A stretch of 64,000 nt of DNA from Gavia stellata (Eukaryota > Chordata > Aves > Gaviiformes > Gaviidae). The position numbers and the translations under genes are program-made. Location: positions 2,642,155-2,706,154 of the forward strand of contig NC_082596.1 of the NCBI RefSeq assembly GCF_030936135.1, written 5' to 3'. The notes under the pieces were generated by a model. It ran no database searches and had not been told where the DNA came from. It saw only the letters and a list, made by a program, of their open reading frames with translations. Within the stretch, counting starts at the first letter, position 1. Every line of letters begins with the position of its first letter. Positions 48,908-60,724 of the stretch are shown piece after piece.

Positions 48908-50039
48908 CTGGAAAATTAAGAGAAAAGAAAGTTACCCAGTGGCTAGCATCACCAACAGGCACATGTTTTCTTCCTGTCTTTGCCTGCAGAGTTCATCTTG
49001 GGAGGTGACACCCCACAGCAAAAAAGTCTCAGACTTTACAGCAAGCAAGTTTTGCTTCCCATTTCTCCTAAACTTGCATAAAGGCTCATTTGCCTGGGGG
49101 TCTGCCTGCAGAATGGCATTTGACTGTCAGCAGAGGAATGCATGCAAAACTAATGATAATGCTCTGTTTCCAACCAGCTCCTGGAAGCAGTTGTATCAGT
49201 TTGCTGGCAAGGTGATGCTCTTGTCCGTCTCACTCAGGCAAAAGAGTAGAAACAGTGGAAATTGTCCCTCGCTCATTTGCTAACTACTACGCTTGCTGGG
49301 GGCTCAGGTCCAGGAGTGCAGTAGATTTCTTCTCCTGGATCGTCCCTTTGAGCTTGCTGCCATGGGGAAATTCTACAACACAGCAGCGAGGTGGAAATTC
49401 ACAGCACTCCTTAAGTGAATGCTCTTAAAGAATGAGACTGAACGTGAGAAGTGTGGTGCCTCTTCTGGAAACCAGCTTGTTCCTTCTCCCTCACACCATG
49501 TAACCTGAGATGACTTCTCCTTTCTCCACTGACCATGTGTGGAATTTAGGCTCCTAAACTGCCTGGTGCCTACACAAACTGAGGAGGCTCTTCTGACTAA
49601 GTGTTGATGTCTGTCCTATTGGTGCCTACCACAGAGCCAGTCGCTCTTGATGACATTTCTAGTCAGCAGAGATCCAACCAAAAAGAGTCCAGGATGAGGC
49701 ATCTACATTCAGGTGAAGCACATCCTGAACTCCATTGCCTGCCTTGACCAGATCTTCACCATCCGAGTAAGCAGTGCACCTAACCCAGATGGAGACATCA
49801 CTGGGGAGATGAATGCCATCTCTCATGTAAACAGTATGAATATGCTCCAGGTGTCCCCACAGAACGCCTACTGCACTGTACATTCACATGCAGGTCTCGC
49901 TGCACACTGACATCGCTGTACTGACAAACTTGGCGTAAAAAAAACACGCAAAGAGAGGCAGGAGAAATCTCACCCCGCTCCCATCCTCAGAGATGAACAT
50001 CACAAGGTGTCTGGATAGCCAACGGGGATTTTCAGGTTT

Positions 50040-50278
50040 GACTGTAACGTCAGGAGGGAAACACTTTTTTGCTGTGAGAGTGACCGAGCACTGGCAAAGG
50101 CTGAGCAGAGGGGTTGTGGAGTGTCCCTCCTTGGAGATATTCAAAAGCGGGCTGGGCATGGTCCTGGGCAGCCAACTCTTAGGTGACCCTGCTTGAGCAG
50201 GGTGGTTGGACCAGCCAGATGGCCTCCAGAGAGCCCTTCCCATCTTAATCAGTCTGTGACTCCGCGACAGTCATGAAC
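50040..50278 (+). repeat. CR1 LINE 3' end (5'-truncated copy)
   Basis: The clearest retroposon here. In order: GCTGTGAGAGTGACCGAGCA, CTGGCAAAGGCTGAGC, GTTGTGGAGTGTCCCTCC, TTGGAGATATTCAAAAG, TGGTCCTGGGCAGCCAACTC, AGGTGACCCTGCTTGAGCAG, GGTTGGACCAGCCAGATGGC and CCTTCCCATC, ending in CTGTGACTCCGCGACAG. This is the CR1 3' UTR with its diverged terminal TTCTGTGA-type octamers. It supports an avian (or at least archosaur) source. Confidence 0.88.
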
Positions 50279-53184
50279 GGTTACAGCAGCACTGGAGCTG
50301 AAATTTCCATTTTGTGGGGAATCCAGCAATTCAGAGCATGGACACATAAACTAGGTACTTCAGGGCAAGAAAGAATGCAAATTTACACTCTGTCAGCAAC
50401 CCCACGGAAAGTTTGCATGCTTTGACATTGCAGTACCCTGGAGAAAATGTGCAATGAAGTAATCCTGTTTCAGCAGTAAACTACCGTGCATTTACCACAG
50501 GAGAAGAGCAGGCAACCACAATGGAGGAAGGACTTTCTCAAAGCTCTTAACCCAGCTAACCCTGCAGTAATTCAGTTACGTGCCTGTACTCTCAGCAATA
50601 TGGTTTCATTCTGCATCAGAAGCAAACCGATGCTGCCTTTCAGAGTCTCCCAGGAAACAAAGCCTTCCTGGAAACATTTCAATTTTGTTGATCAGCCTCA
50701 TATGTTTTTGTATCAATTCTGACTTGCAAAAAGAAGTTATTTTTTCGCCCCAAAACACAGAACATTTGGCAAAAGGAAAAAAAAAGAAAGTATTTCAAAT
50801 TGAAAATTGAAAGCAGGACATGCTGTTTTTCTCTGAGGCCTGCATCTTGTGTATTTCTAAATTAAACCTGTAATGTGTTAATTTAATCAGTTCTGATTTC
50901 TTCCTGATAGCAAGTTGCTCTGTCACAAACTGTCTGAGCAGCTGTAATAACAAAACAAATAATCAGCTGGGGAGGGAGGGAATAAGAACGAAGCTTTGGA
51001 GGGCTGCAATAACTGGAGGTCTCCCTAAATGCAAGGAGAGAGCACGGGGAACGAGGAGGGCTCCCAAATCCCAGTCCTTGCCCAGACCTTTTTCTACAAC
51101 ACTCCATCCTAATTTTGAGACCCTTTTTCCCACGGTGTCTTCCAACAGACTGCTTAGCCAAAGAAAGGAGCTGACAGTCCTGCGCTCCAGTTAGCCATGA
51201 AGAGTTGGTGCAACGAGGGCTCTCGTTCATGTCAGGTCCCTGGCAGCCCCTCTTCCCCTCTGAGCTTTCTGAAGGCGAGTTCACACATCACCAAGCACTG
51301 GTCCTTATCCCTTCTGACTGCCTGACCTCCCTGCCATAGCGCTTAATCGAAGCATTTCCAAGGCTGTCAAAGGTGGTGGCTAACAGCAAGGGAAGGGAAA
51401 GGGTGAAGTGATATCCGAGAGGGGGAACAGACAGCAAATTCCAGCAATATATGTCTAGTGGAGATGCTTTTAGCCTTGTGCCTACAAGGCACGGAAATAT
51501 TTGCATTTCGCTAAGAGGTTCCCCAGTACTTGCCAAGGGATCTCTTCACAGTTCTATTAAATAAAATTACCACTGGAAGGGAGTAAGTGAATGGTTTAAC
51601 AATGCTCAGCAGCTCCAGACTACTATTTCTAAGCAGTGCTTCCCCGATTGACAGCAGCTCTTGTGTTCAACGCAAAAGACCTCTTTGCAAAACATCTGAT
51701 CCTTTTGTGAATCTGCCACAGCAAAGACGTGAGATGGATGGCTTTTGTCTCGGTCCTGCAAAGAGCTGACTTCCACCAAGACCTTCTTGACTACACCGTA
51801 CAGCTCTGCCAGCAAAAGGTCTCACCTCAATTGTGCGCAAAATGAAGTAGCCCCAAAGCAAGGGCCAACATATTTGTATAACTAAGACTACAGCTGGGAA
51901 TCAGGGCTGTCCCACCAGTGTTAATTTAGAGATTAGTATAGAAGCTGCTGAGATACCTGTGGGTGACAGAAGCCCTGATGCAATGACACACAAGGAACCC
52001 CGGAAATTTGCTGTGTCCTGGCACTGCTCTCAGAAAACTTTTTGTGGGCTCTCTTGTGAGGAAGGATATGAGTTCCCAGCTACTAGTAGCACAATCTCAA
52101 TTACTCAGTACAAGCTTCAGGAGGCAGTTTGTCAGGCTTTAGAGGTCCAGAGTCAGTCCCTGGAGTACCAGCTAAAAGGAGAGTTATTATTCAGGCATTC
52201 AGCCTAATGCAAGCAGGTGAGCAGTGGTGGGTCCTTTAGACAGCCATTATCTCTAAGACTTTCTTTGAGACTGGAAGTACAGCCTGTACCCTACATCAGC
52301 AGCTCTCCAAACAACTGCAAAATCTCTTTTCAAATGCTGCTCAGATAAGAAAAAGTAAAAATCCCTTTGTGTTCTCCTCCCCTCATTGTAGATGGAGAGT
52401 TCAGAGCACTCCAGAAGAAGTGTCCTGAGCAATAAAGGCCTCTGAGTGAATGGCTGCTGGGGAATTGCCACTCAGAAAACAGCAGAGACACAGTCCAAAT
52501 CCTGCAGTATATATTCAACTTTTAGTTTGAACCTCTCTCTCCCTTCTCGTCTTACCATTCGGTGGCCCAGTCTGACCAGCTAAAGGGTAAATATTAAATA
52601 TTACCTCCAACCTTCACACACTTAGCACTGTCTCTGATCTCTGCATTACAGCTTGGAGACATGGCCAACCCTTCGACTGCTACCACATCTTGATGGGACA
52701 GGCCTCCAGACTGCTGCTCAGTTGTGTTTTTATTGATACAGAATAGTTTCATACCACGTACAAAAAAACCCATAGGATGAAACTGTGTGAAATCTTCCTT
52801 AGAGCCCGGGTAGATGAACCTGTTGGAGGTTCCTCCCTTGATTTGCTGGCCACCTTGGCTTACCCTGCAGATGAACAGTTTCAGTCATCGTAACATAAAG
52901 ACACGTTATGCATTTCACACACTGTCCCTTCCATTGGCTTTGCCCCGGGATTCTGTAACACCAAGATTAGTGCTGCAATGCCTTCATCAGTTGCAGCTGT
53001 CCCCAAAATGCTCTCACGACCATGTCCCATAGATGGATGTCAGGGGTTTTTTACCACTGTGAGTGGGATGAGGAAAAAACTGATGTTAAGTGTCAAATCC
53101 TGTGCTCAGCTAAACATCAGAGCCCTGCTTTGTCTTAATGCCCATCTACACAAGAAAACCAACGGGTGCTAATGGACTGCTCTC

Positions 53185-53300
53185 AGGATCCAGAAATTGC
53201 AGGGTTGGAAGAAGCTTTGAAAGACACTGTGAAGTCCCTTGTGGTTTATCATGTCAGCTCTTGTCCCCTGCTTCACAGGGCGGGACGTGTTGTGGCTAAT
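53185..53300 (-). repeat. CR1 LINE 3'-end relic
   Basis: CAGAAATTGCAGGGTTGGAA, GAAGCTTTGAAAGACACTG and CACAGGGCGGGAC resemble the reverse complement of a CR1 3' end ('AGAATTGCAGGGTTGGAAGG', 'ACCTTTGAAAGATCA', 'CAGGGCAGGAC'). Confidence 0.5.
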
Positions 53301-54966
53301 GTCTTTCCTCCCTTCTGCAAGATGGAAACATCATGCCTTGAACATCTGCCACTGCCCATTTGAAATGCCATGTGCATGTTCTATACTAACTAGAGACAAA
53401 GCTAAAATAGCTCCTGAGCTCTATCTCCAAGCTTTACAACTACCTCACAAATTTCTGCAATGGCCAAAAACCAGCAAACATTCTGGGACAAGCTTCGGTC
53501 CAAGTCTGTATTCAGTTTAACTGCCTTTAGCATTAGACAGTGTTAAATCTAGCTCTGAACAACCTCAAATTTTGGAGTTCAGCTCTGAAATTACTGCTAT
53601 GTAATGTTGACTTTGCTCTGAGGAGAGGTAAAACCAAGGACCTCCCCACACATAAATGTAAGAGAGCTTTTATGCCTTTTCAGCAGGAAAACAGGGCTAA
53701 GTGTGAATGCACTGCAGTCTGTTGGGGCACCCTGCCTAGCTTGGTCCACATAAATATTTGTTTCATGTTTTAAAATGCACCAATGTGCAAATGTAACTCT
53801 CATTACAGCGATGCTCAGCACCATTTTACACTCAGCATCACAACTCACGAACCCACCACGCCCTCCACCCGGCGCAGCAGCGTGCACCCACTTGCCACTC
53901 GCTGCATGGAGGGAGGGCAGGGACTGCTTAACCAGCGCCCATGGGGACGTCCACGCTGCTTGGGGCAGAGATGCTGGCTTGAGCGCATGACTGCAAGTTA
54001 GCTCCGGCTCTCGCTAAGCCAACAGCAGGAATTACAAGATGGCAGCATTAGGAATGTCCAATGGGCTCTCTGTGGTTGAGAGGAACTGTTGCTCCTCTCA
54101 CAACTTTGCTGGAACTCAGCAGCTTTACCACGTACTGGGCTGCAGCGTGGAAGGGAGATGAAAGGAGGACCAAACTGGACTTGCCGAGGTGCGAAGGCCC
54201 CCTGCTATTTTGGTGACAAGCACCCTGACTGCAGAGCTGGGAAACGGTGTCACTTGGGCTGCAGCTCCCACTGGGAGCACGGGATGCCCTGCCATCCCCC
54301 AGGCAGCCAGCCAGCCCGCCGGGCAAGGATGCAGGCGGTATCCAGCCCTTGGATGCAAGGAGCGACAGAGTATTTAGGGCTGAAAGGAGTCAGAGGATTA
54401 GCAGCAAAAGGAGGAGAGCCGGTGTGGTTAAGCATCCCCTGGGAACCATGGAAGGTCAGCTCAGCCTTTTGGCCACCTCGCTGGTATGCCAATCTGAGAG
54501 CAAAGCAGGAGTCCAGCAGGTTTTGTCACGCGTTGACATGCTTTTGGCTGCAGTCTGGGAGGGCTTTGCTCTGGGGCGGGGAGATGTTGGCACACAGCAG
54601 TCCAGAGCAGTGAAATAGGGTGTGCTTTCCTGCACGTTCCTTCCTTCCCCGCCCAGGCTCTTTTTTGCGGTCAACGTTGACCACAAAACTCTGCAGTGGC
54701 CCTTAAGCATTAATGGAGGAGGAGCTACCGAGCTTTTTGCACCAATTCCCCCCAGTCTATAAACAGGAAAAGAAGCAGAAATATTTAGGCCCTCCTTCCC
54801 ATTCCCCTGATGCTTGTTCATTATGAATTGTTCTCATGGACTCGCATGCAGTAAAGTGCCAGAAACAGCAGACCCACAGAAAAGCTAAAGGGTATTTGGG
54901 ATCTCAGTGGCACTTCTGAATGCCAGGCTGTGTGTTGTCCTCTTCTGAGTCACACAACAAGCACTG

Positions 54967-55020
54967 GATCCCTCTTCACCAAGAGACGCTGAAGATCCCT
55001 CTTCACCAAGAGACGCTGAA
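54967..55020. repeat. Perfect 27-bp tandem duplication
   Basis: Two adjacent identical copies, 54967-54993 and 54994-55020, each running from GATCCCTCTTCACC to AGACGCTGAA. Identity of the copies suggests a recent event. Confidence 0.97.
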
Positions 55021-55155
55021 GCCAAGTCACCTGAGCTGGGGCAGGCAAGTCAGGACCAGTACAGCCAATGCATCCTGATGCCAACGCAGGCTTCAGGAAT
55101 TGTATCCGTGGATTTGCATTTGATAAACCCACCTCCCTGAGCCCTCTGTATTGTA

Positions 55156-55185
55156 CAGTAATTTAGACTGCAGTAATTTAGACTG
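55156..55185. repeat. Perfect 15-bp tandem duplication
   Basis: CAGTAATTTAGACTG occurs twice in direct succession (55156-55170 and 55171-55185). Confidence 0.97.
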
Positions 55186-55930
55186 CAAAGCAAACAGAGA
55201 ATGCTGCTGTGCTGTTTTAATACTCTCCTGCAATCAGAATGCAAATCCTGGACCATTTGGTCGTGGGTGTGCAGAATATGGTGCGGATTGAGAAAGAGCA
55301 GAGATTCCACATGACATTTTCTCAGTGGACCTATCGAACCCTTGTCTGTTGTTGGCCACATCTCCAGGTTTTGTCTTAAACATTGTTCATGTGGGATGTG
55401 AACCGCTGTCCAGGGAGGCTCTGGATAATGATGGGTTGCAGTAGGGAAGGGCCTGATTTATTGCTACATAAAATATTATCCTTTGGCTGCTGCTATGCAT
55501 AAAATTTCTAAGCTGTTTTTTTCACAACACAGTGAAAAAATAACACTTTTTCTTTTTTTTTAAGTTGTACTAATGCTTAGCTCTGAGTGATTCCAGCCCT
55601 GCCTTAATGTATTTTTTACCTCCGCACAGTCTCATTCCGTTATTTCTAGCCTGCCTTCCTTCCCCCATTACATGCAAATAAAAGTTTCCTAAAGGCAAAT
55701 CCCATGGAATTCGGAAAACAGGCAAATTCAGATTTCTTTCAAAACCTTGGTTTAAAAAACTCATGCTCATTCTGGTGCCTAAAATTGAGACGAGCGAATC
55801 TGAAAACCTGGGACCAATCAAGCAAACCATTAAATAGATAAACACAAAAGCTATTTTTAATTTTTAAATATCCTAAACTTTAATTGTTCCACATTTCCCC
55901 CTAAAAAATAAATTAAAAAATCTAGGAGTC

Positions 55931-55957
55931 TGATCAAAGTAGGAGGTACTTTGATCA
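55931..55957. repeat. Perfect short inverted repeat
   Basis: TGATCAAAGTA (55931-55941) and TACTTTGATCA (55947-55957) are exact reverse complements separated by GGAGG. CTTTGATC-type sequence also resembles the TCF/LEF core; function is unknown. Confidence 0.95.
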
Positions 55958-56228
55958 AAGTGTTGTCATACATGAAACAGTTAAATGTAATTAGTCCCTC
56001 TGAACTTGTTTTCAAAGGAATACACAATCCACCTTGGTCAGCTGATGGCTTGAGGAACAGGGAGGCGGGATGGCTCCTTCCTCTGCCACCCTCCCTGCTT
56101 CCCTCTGCCATGGGCAGCACACCAGAATTTAGCTCCTACCCTGGCTCTTGGGGGTCAGTGACTGGATTTTGACAAAAAGGATGGAGGGTGAGACAGGAAG
56201 AAAAAGGAAGAAGAGCTCCTTTACTCAC

Positions 56229-56298
56229 TAGTTCACGGTGCCGTACCCCTTGGCTTTAGTAAATCCCACGGAAATGGCAACGACCAAGGCGGGGAGCC
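56229..56298 (-). CDS. ADGRB1: ADGRB1 exon: TM4 and start of extracellular loop 2
   Basis: A 70-nt exon that completes the split Gly codon and encodes [12 protein letters not shown] (TM4) and [10 protein letters not shown] (start of extracellular loop 2), ending two bases into a Tyr codon. It covers residues 51-74 of the visible protein. The acceptor is CCGTAG before GGCTCC, with a weaker pyrimidine tract than its neighbours. The donor GTGAGT matches consensus. Phase at both ends agrees with the flanking exons at 60574 and 48907, which is strong support because the exon is too short to recognise by length. Confidence 0.94.
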
Positions 56299-59200
56299 CT
56301 ACGGAAATGAAACATGAGAAAATTGGTCATTTAAGCATATGTGCAGCTCTTCTCCCACTCAACCGCATAATATACCCCATTCTTTCCAGTGTTATTCTAG
56401 CACCATCTGTCCCAGCCTGGGTCTTTGGCAGAGACTGAATTCAGGACCTTCAGAGCCAAAAGCATGAACCCTTGTTACCTCTGCTAATGAAGTAAATGCC
56501 ATCAGCTGTAATCAGCTCATATCCTGCTGTGGTCTCAGCAGTTGTGTGGGGACTGGCAGTACATGCAGATGCATAAAATATATTTATTTTATTCTTAGGT
56601 ACACAGGCTGGCCAGAAATATATAAGGGTGTCTCCTGAAGACGGACTATTCAGCCACAACTCAACTCAAAGAAGCTGGCAAGGAGGAGATTAAGGGCTAC
56701 GTTTGCTCTTAACATAATGTATGATGAACAACCCAGGTTCATATCTCGCCCCAAATGTGACAGAAGACTGGAAACTGAGTTCCCCCTATCCCAAACAGGT
56801 CCCCTAAGTGCTGGGCCATGATCTATAATAGAGCAGGTCCCTCTGAACAACAATGGAAAAGAGCTTCAGAACATCAGGTCTTTCTGCAAACCAGGATATT
56901 TGTTCTCTTGCCAGAGACCTGTTCCATTTTTGTGTCCAAAAGGGGAATAAACTAAGAGAAACCACCTGCCCTCAAGAAGACACGCTTCATTACGAGTGTT
57001 GCAAAGGATGAGCAAGTTAGTCTGTGGCTGGGACCCCACAAAGTACGAAGTACAATTTATCTTCAGAGCGTCATGAGCTAACGGTGTCAGCATGGGATGT
57101 CATTTCAGGTGCATAAGGGGATGAAGCTATGACCTTGATCTTACTGCTAGAAGCTCCCATAAAATTAGAGTGAGGAGTATAAAGAAAACCTGCCAGTTAT
57201 TGTGCAACCTGCTGGTTATTGGCCTAAAACCCATAAAAAGTTCTGAAATCATTGGGTCCTGAATGCCTAAGCACAATCAGAACTAGCAAAAGACACTACA
57301 ACTTGCTAATGGTCTTCTGATCCTTCCTACGCCTGCCACAACAAACTGCTCAAGGATCTATGGAGAAGATTGGGTACTTTTCTGGTTCACTAGTCCCAGC
57401 CCAGCTCTCCCCTTTGCCTAAAGAAATGCCTGCATATCAGCATCTGGTTCTTCAGCTACAGAGGTCTCCATGTGGCTTTTTCTAGGCCTCCTCTTTCTGA
57501 CATGATGAATTAAGCTGTCTCAATGCTAAAGATGGGCAAATCCCATTAAGAATTAGCAGGATTGGTAGCCAGTTAGGATTAGTGCTTCTTGACAAGACCC
57601 TAATTCGTGTGCTGTAGAGGTCACGGCAGGTGGCTGCAGAAGACGCTGTAGATCGAAGGCATGTGCAGACTCAGCATCCAACCAATAACCCTGCTGGCAA
57701 GGTGGTCACTCAGCAATACAAATCATCGCAAGATTGATTAATAGTGAGGGTCTGTAGCCAGCTGGGAGGTAGAAGGCCAAGTTGGCTGGAATATACAGTA
57801 TTTGAGAGTTATCAGAAAGGGAAGTGTTTCTCTTCCTGTATGAGATTTCCAAGCACAGCTCATGTTCGATCAGTCCAAAAACAACAGGGAGTGTGTTTAA
57901 AAGATGTATTTTTAAAATTTTATTTTATATTAAATATAATATATATAATATATATAAAAATTGTCTTTTTTTTTCTTAATTGACTATTGCTCCTCTTGCT
58001 GAGCCTCCTTCACACCTCATCTGGATATATCCTGGGTGCTGTATTCACTATGACGCTATCAATATGGCATCCCATGGCAAGCACACCAAGAAACCACATG
58101 TGAAATGACTTTTTCAGGAGTATAGCTTGATGCAAGAGGCCCTGTGAAAGAGGAAAGTTGGCTGAGACTCCATCAAAAATAACAACTTGTTCTTGCAAAG
58201 TGCTTCTCTTAGGCGTGATAATTATGCAGAAATACAGACTCAGGCTGTGAACTCGTCAGCTTACAGGGCCTGGCTCGTACGGAGCTTGGGTAGGAGCCCC
58301 AGCTTGTGCTGAAAATGGATCTGTACAAGCAGCATTTACTGAAGATGATAGCTATGCCATGGTAGCTATGCCAAAGAGCATCGTAATGAGGGGTACTGTA
58401 CTCCTCTGCCTTGGGAGAGCTGTTAATGGTCTAATCACAGTTAGATGTGATTAGACTGAAAAATAAAAAAAATATTTTAATCTATTTTTTGGTTATTTGA
58501 AAGAAAGTTATTCCTAACTAGTCTGTGCCATATACTGTGCATGGTTTGTATCAGCCTTCTAGGCAGTCACTCATGCTATGTACTCACTGGCAAGGTTTTT
58601 GGGGGCTTTCTGCAGAAAGGGAATTTTACATTCACAATTCCAAATAAACGCGTTAGAAACCTGTTTCAAAGAGTTTTGTACTGCCAGGTCAGAGGAGAAT
58701 CAGGTCATGTGTTCATCATGTCCCACTAGAAAAGGTCATTTGTTAACTACCAAGAGCCATAATTGTTATGAACAACTGAGGATCCACTCAGAGCCTGAGC
58801 TATGGCAGCATTATGGCAGCAGTTGTGGAAACTACGACATGGTTGTAAAAAGACTGACAAAATGATTTCTTCTTTACTGGGGCTAAATATGATAACTGAA
58901 TTGCTTCTAGGGAATGGTTTGTCTGTCTGTTCTAAATAATAATAATAAAAAAAAACCCTAATTGCTAAAAACCTCTTTTCTGGAAAGGCAAAGTTGCATA
59001 TCCAAAAGGAGAACAAAAAAACAAGGAATAAACCTCACTGCTGATGAAAACTACTGTAGCTTCAATGAGCTACAGCTGACAGCAGCTGAGAACTTGGCAA
59101 AGACATCTAGAACAAGGGCTTAGAGAAATGCTAATACGCAAAGGGGGAAAAGGGGGAGAATCAGCCCATGACAAAGTGAATTGTGCTAATTATTTCAGAT

Positions 59201-60573
59201 TATGCTTTTTAAAACATATTTTTGGCCTCTTCCCTCTTAGAAGTGCCATTAATCCCAGCTCTACAGCTGAAGTCTAGCAGGATGCTAAATAACAGAAATT
59301 CCCTTGCTGCCTTAATCGGCGAGAGTGTTCTTCATTTCTCGTTCTAACCTATTCCAAATGGTTATTATGCATCATTTATCAGCCAGTGCATCCTAGCTCA
59401 GAGATGACTACATTTCACTAGCAGCGCAAATTATGCTTCTACACATGTAGGGTGGTTTTTTTCTTTAAATCTGTACAGACTACCAATGTGAATGTCACTC
59501 ATCCAAAATTCCCTTGGCTAACACGCTCATCTGCCCCAGCTTTTACAAATCAGAAAAATCCATTTTTATTACCTAGAAAAGCTATTAGTCTTTTGCATTC
59601 GATATCCCTGATGTTTCTCGAGTCACAGAGTGTTCGTGTATAAACATGCATGAACATACACAGGGTCATGCAGCCTGTGCTTTGCACGTATGTGCCTATG
59701 CTCCTGCTACACACAAACGCTATATTTCAATACCGCAATTTATTTTCTTTTCTAAGCAAAAGCTAGGAGTGAAAACTTAAAGGGATGCAGGTGCTGGAAT
59801 GAGGATGGCTCTTGATGTGCCAGAATAAATTACATCAGGGCACTTTGTAAGCATCAGAAATATCCTGCCTGGGGTGAAATGCTAGACTTCAGTAGTAAAA
59901 CGAGACACTAATACAGCTCAGATGTACAACGCTTTTCTCTCCCTTTCTCTTTGTTGACTGCTCGCTTTTGAGCAACTTTTTGTTCAGTTGCTCCTTTCAA
60001 ACGCATGCTTGTTACTGCTTTGAAAGCCCAGGTTATGGGTTTGTGTTTGTTTTCTGCTACAGAATACATCATTTAAGGCTAATAAATTAAACATACGGAA
60101 GAAGCAGAGGGAGAAAAATTAGTTACAAGCATCTGCACCAGTCTCATAGTTTATTTGTCAACGAAAGGCTTTGCTGCCATGGAGACGGGATTTCAGAGCT
60201 TGCTTCACTCCGGGTTGCACATGGAAGGAGACAGCGAGAGAGAGAAAAGGAGAAAGCAAGAAAGAGACCCAAACCCAGGAGAAACCACCCCCAGCTCAGC
60301 CTTTGTACTGAAAACTCAAACCCTCTCGACACTGTTTTGTGTGACCCTTGTGCACTGGGCAGCAGGCAGGACTTACGGCTCTTGCTCATGCTACTTTTAA
60401 CCATCTCAGCCCCTCTTGACACCACCAAAAGGGTTGCAAGCACCCTCTCAAGCCTTCTGCACAGCATCAGTCCCTCTCGTAGCTCAGACCCTCTCTGCTC
60501 CACATCCCACCGGAGGGACAGCGCTTCCCCCCCCAACCCCGGGGGAGCTGCTCCACTGACTGAGGATCCTCAC
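56299..60573 (-). other. ADGRB1 intron (4.3 kb)
   Basis: Donor GTGAGG at 60573, acceptor CCGTAG ending at 56299. A G-run cluster lies just inside the donor (gene strand, about 60525-60545). An AT-only stretch occurs at about 57905-57960. No repeat family, RNA gene or exon is recognised. Confidence 0.85.
57905..57960. repeat. AT-rich low-complexity stretch
   Basis: A mixture of TTTTA and (TA)n units including ATATATAATATATATAA. Low-complexity intronic DNA. Confidence 0.85.
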
Positions 60574-60724
60574 CCCATCCGAGACACAAGAAGCGCTTGC
60601 GGATGATGCGGTTCCGTAACCGGCCCGTCACGGCCATGTAGGACTGCCAAGCCTCGGTCAGCACCCAGCAGAAAGAGGAGAGGAAGAAGAAGTGCAAGAA
60701 AGCCGCCACCAGCGTGCATATCAC
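60574..60724 (-). CDS. ADGRB1: ADGRB1 exon: TM3, intracellular loop 2, start of TM4
   Basis: First coding exon in the window in transcription order; residues 1-50 of the visible protein plus one base of codon 51. It opens with [18 protein letters not shown], the TM3 helix of BAI receptors, whose first Cys is expected to form the conserved disulfide to extracellular loop 2. [10 protein letters not shown] at the cytoplasmic end of TM3 and a basic loop 2 ([10 protein letters not shown]) follow, then FLCLGWG begins TM4. The acceptor is CTCCAG before GTGATATGC and the donor is G followed by GTGAGG. It starts in phase 0 and ends after one base of a Gly codon. Human BAI1 differs at a few positions, as far as I recall. 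BAI2 or BAI3 is less likely given the downstream exons. Confidence 0.95.

Larger units (their letters stand above)
48908..56228 (-). other. ADGRB1 intron (7.3 kb)
   Basis: Donor GTGAGT at 56228, acceptor TTTCCAG ending at 48908. It contains two CR1 relics (50040-50278 plus, 53185-53300 minus), a GC-rich patch with long random-looking ORFs at about 53860-54620, two tandem duplications (54967-55020 and 55156-55185) and a perfect short palindrome (55931-55957). Confidence 0.85.

Noticed and set aside
54089..54613. 174-codon plus-strand ORF considered as a separate gene
   Set aside because: Cys/Trp/Gly-rich without a recognised pattern, overlapped by several other ORFs in a GC-rich patch; kept only as a composition finding.
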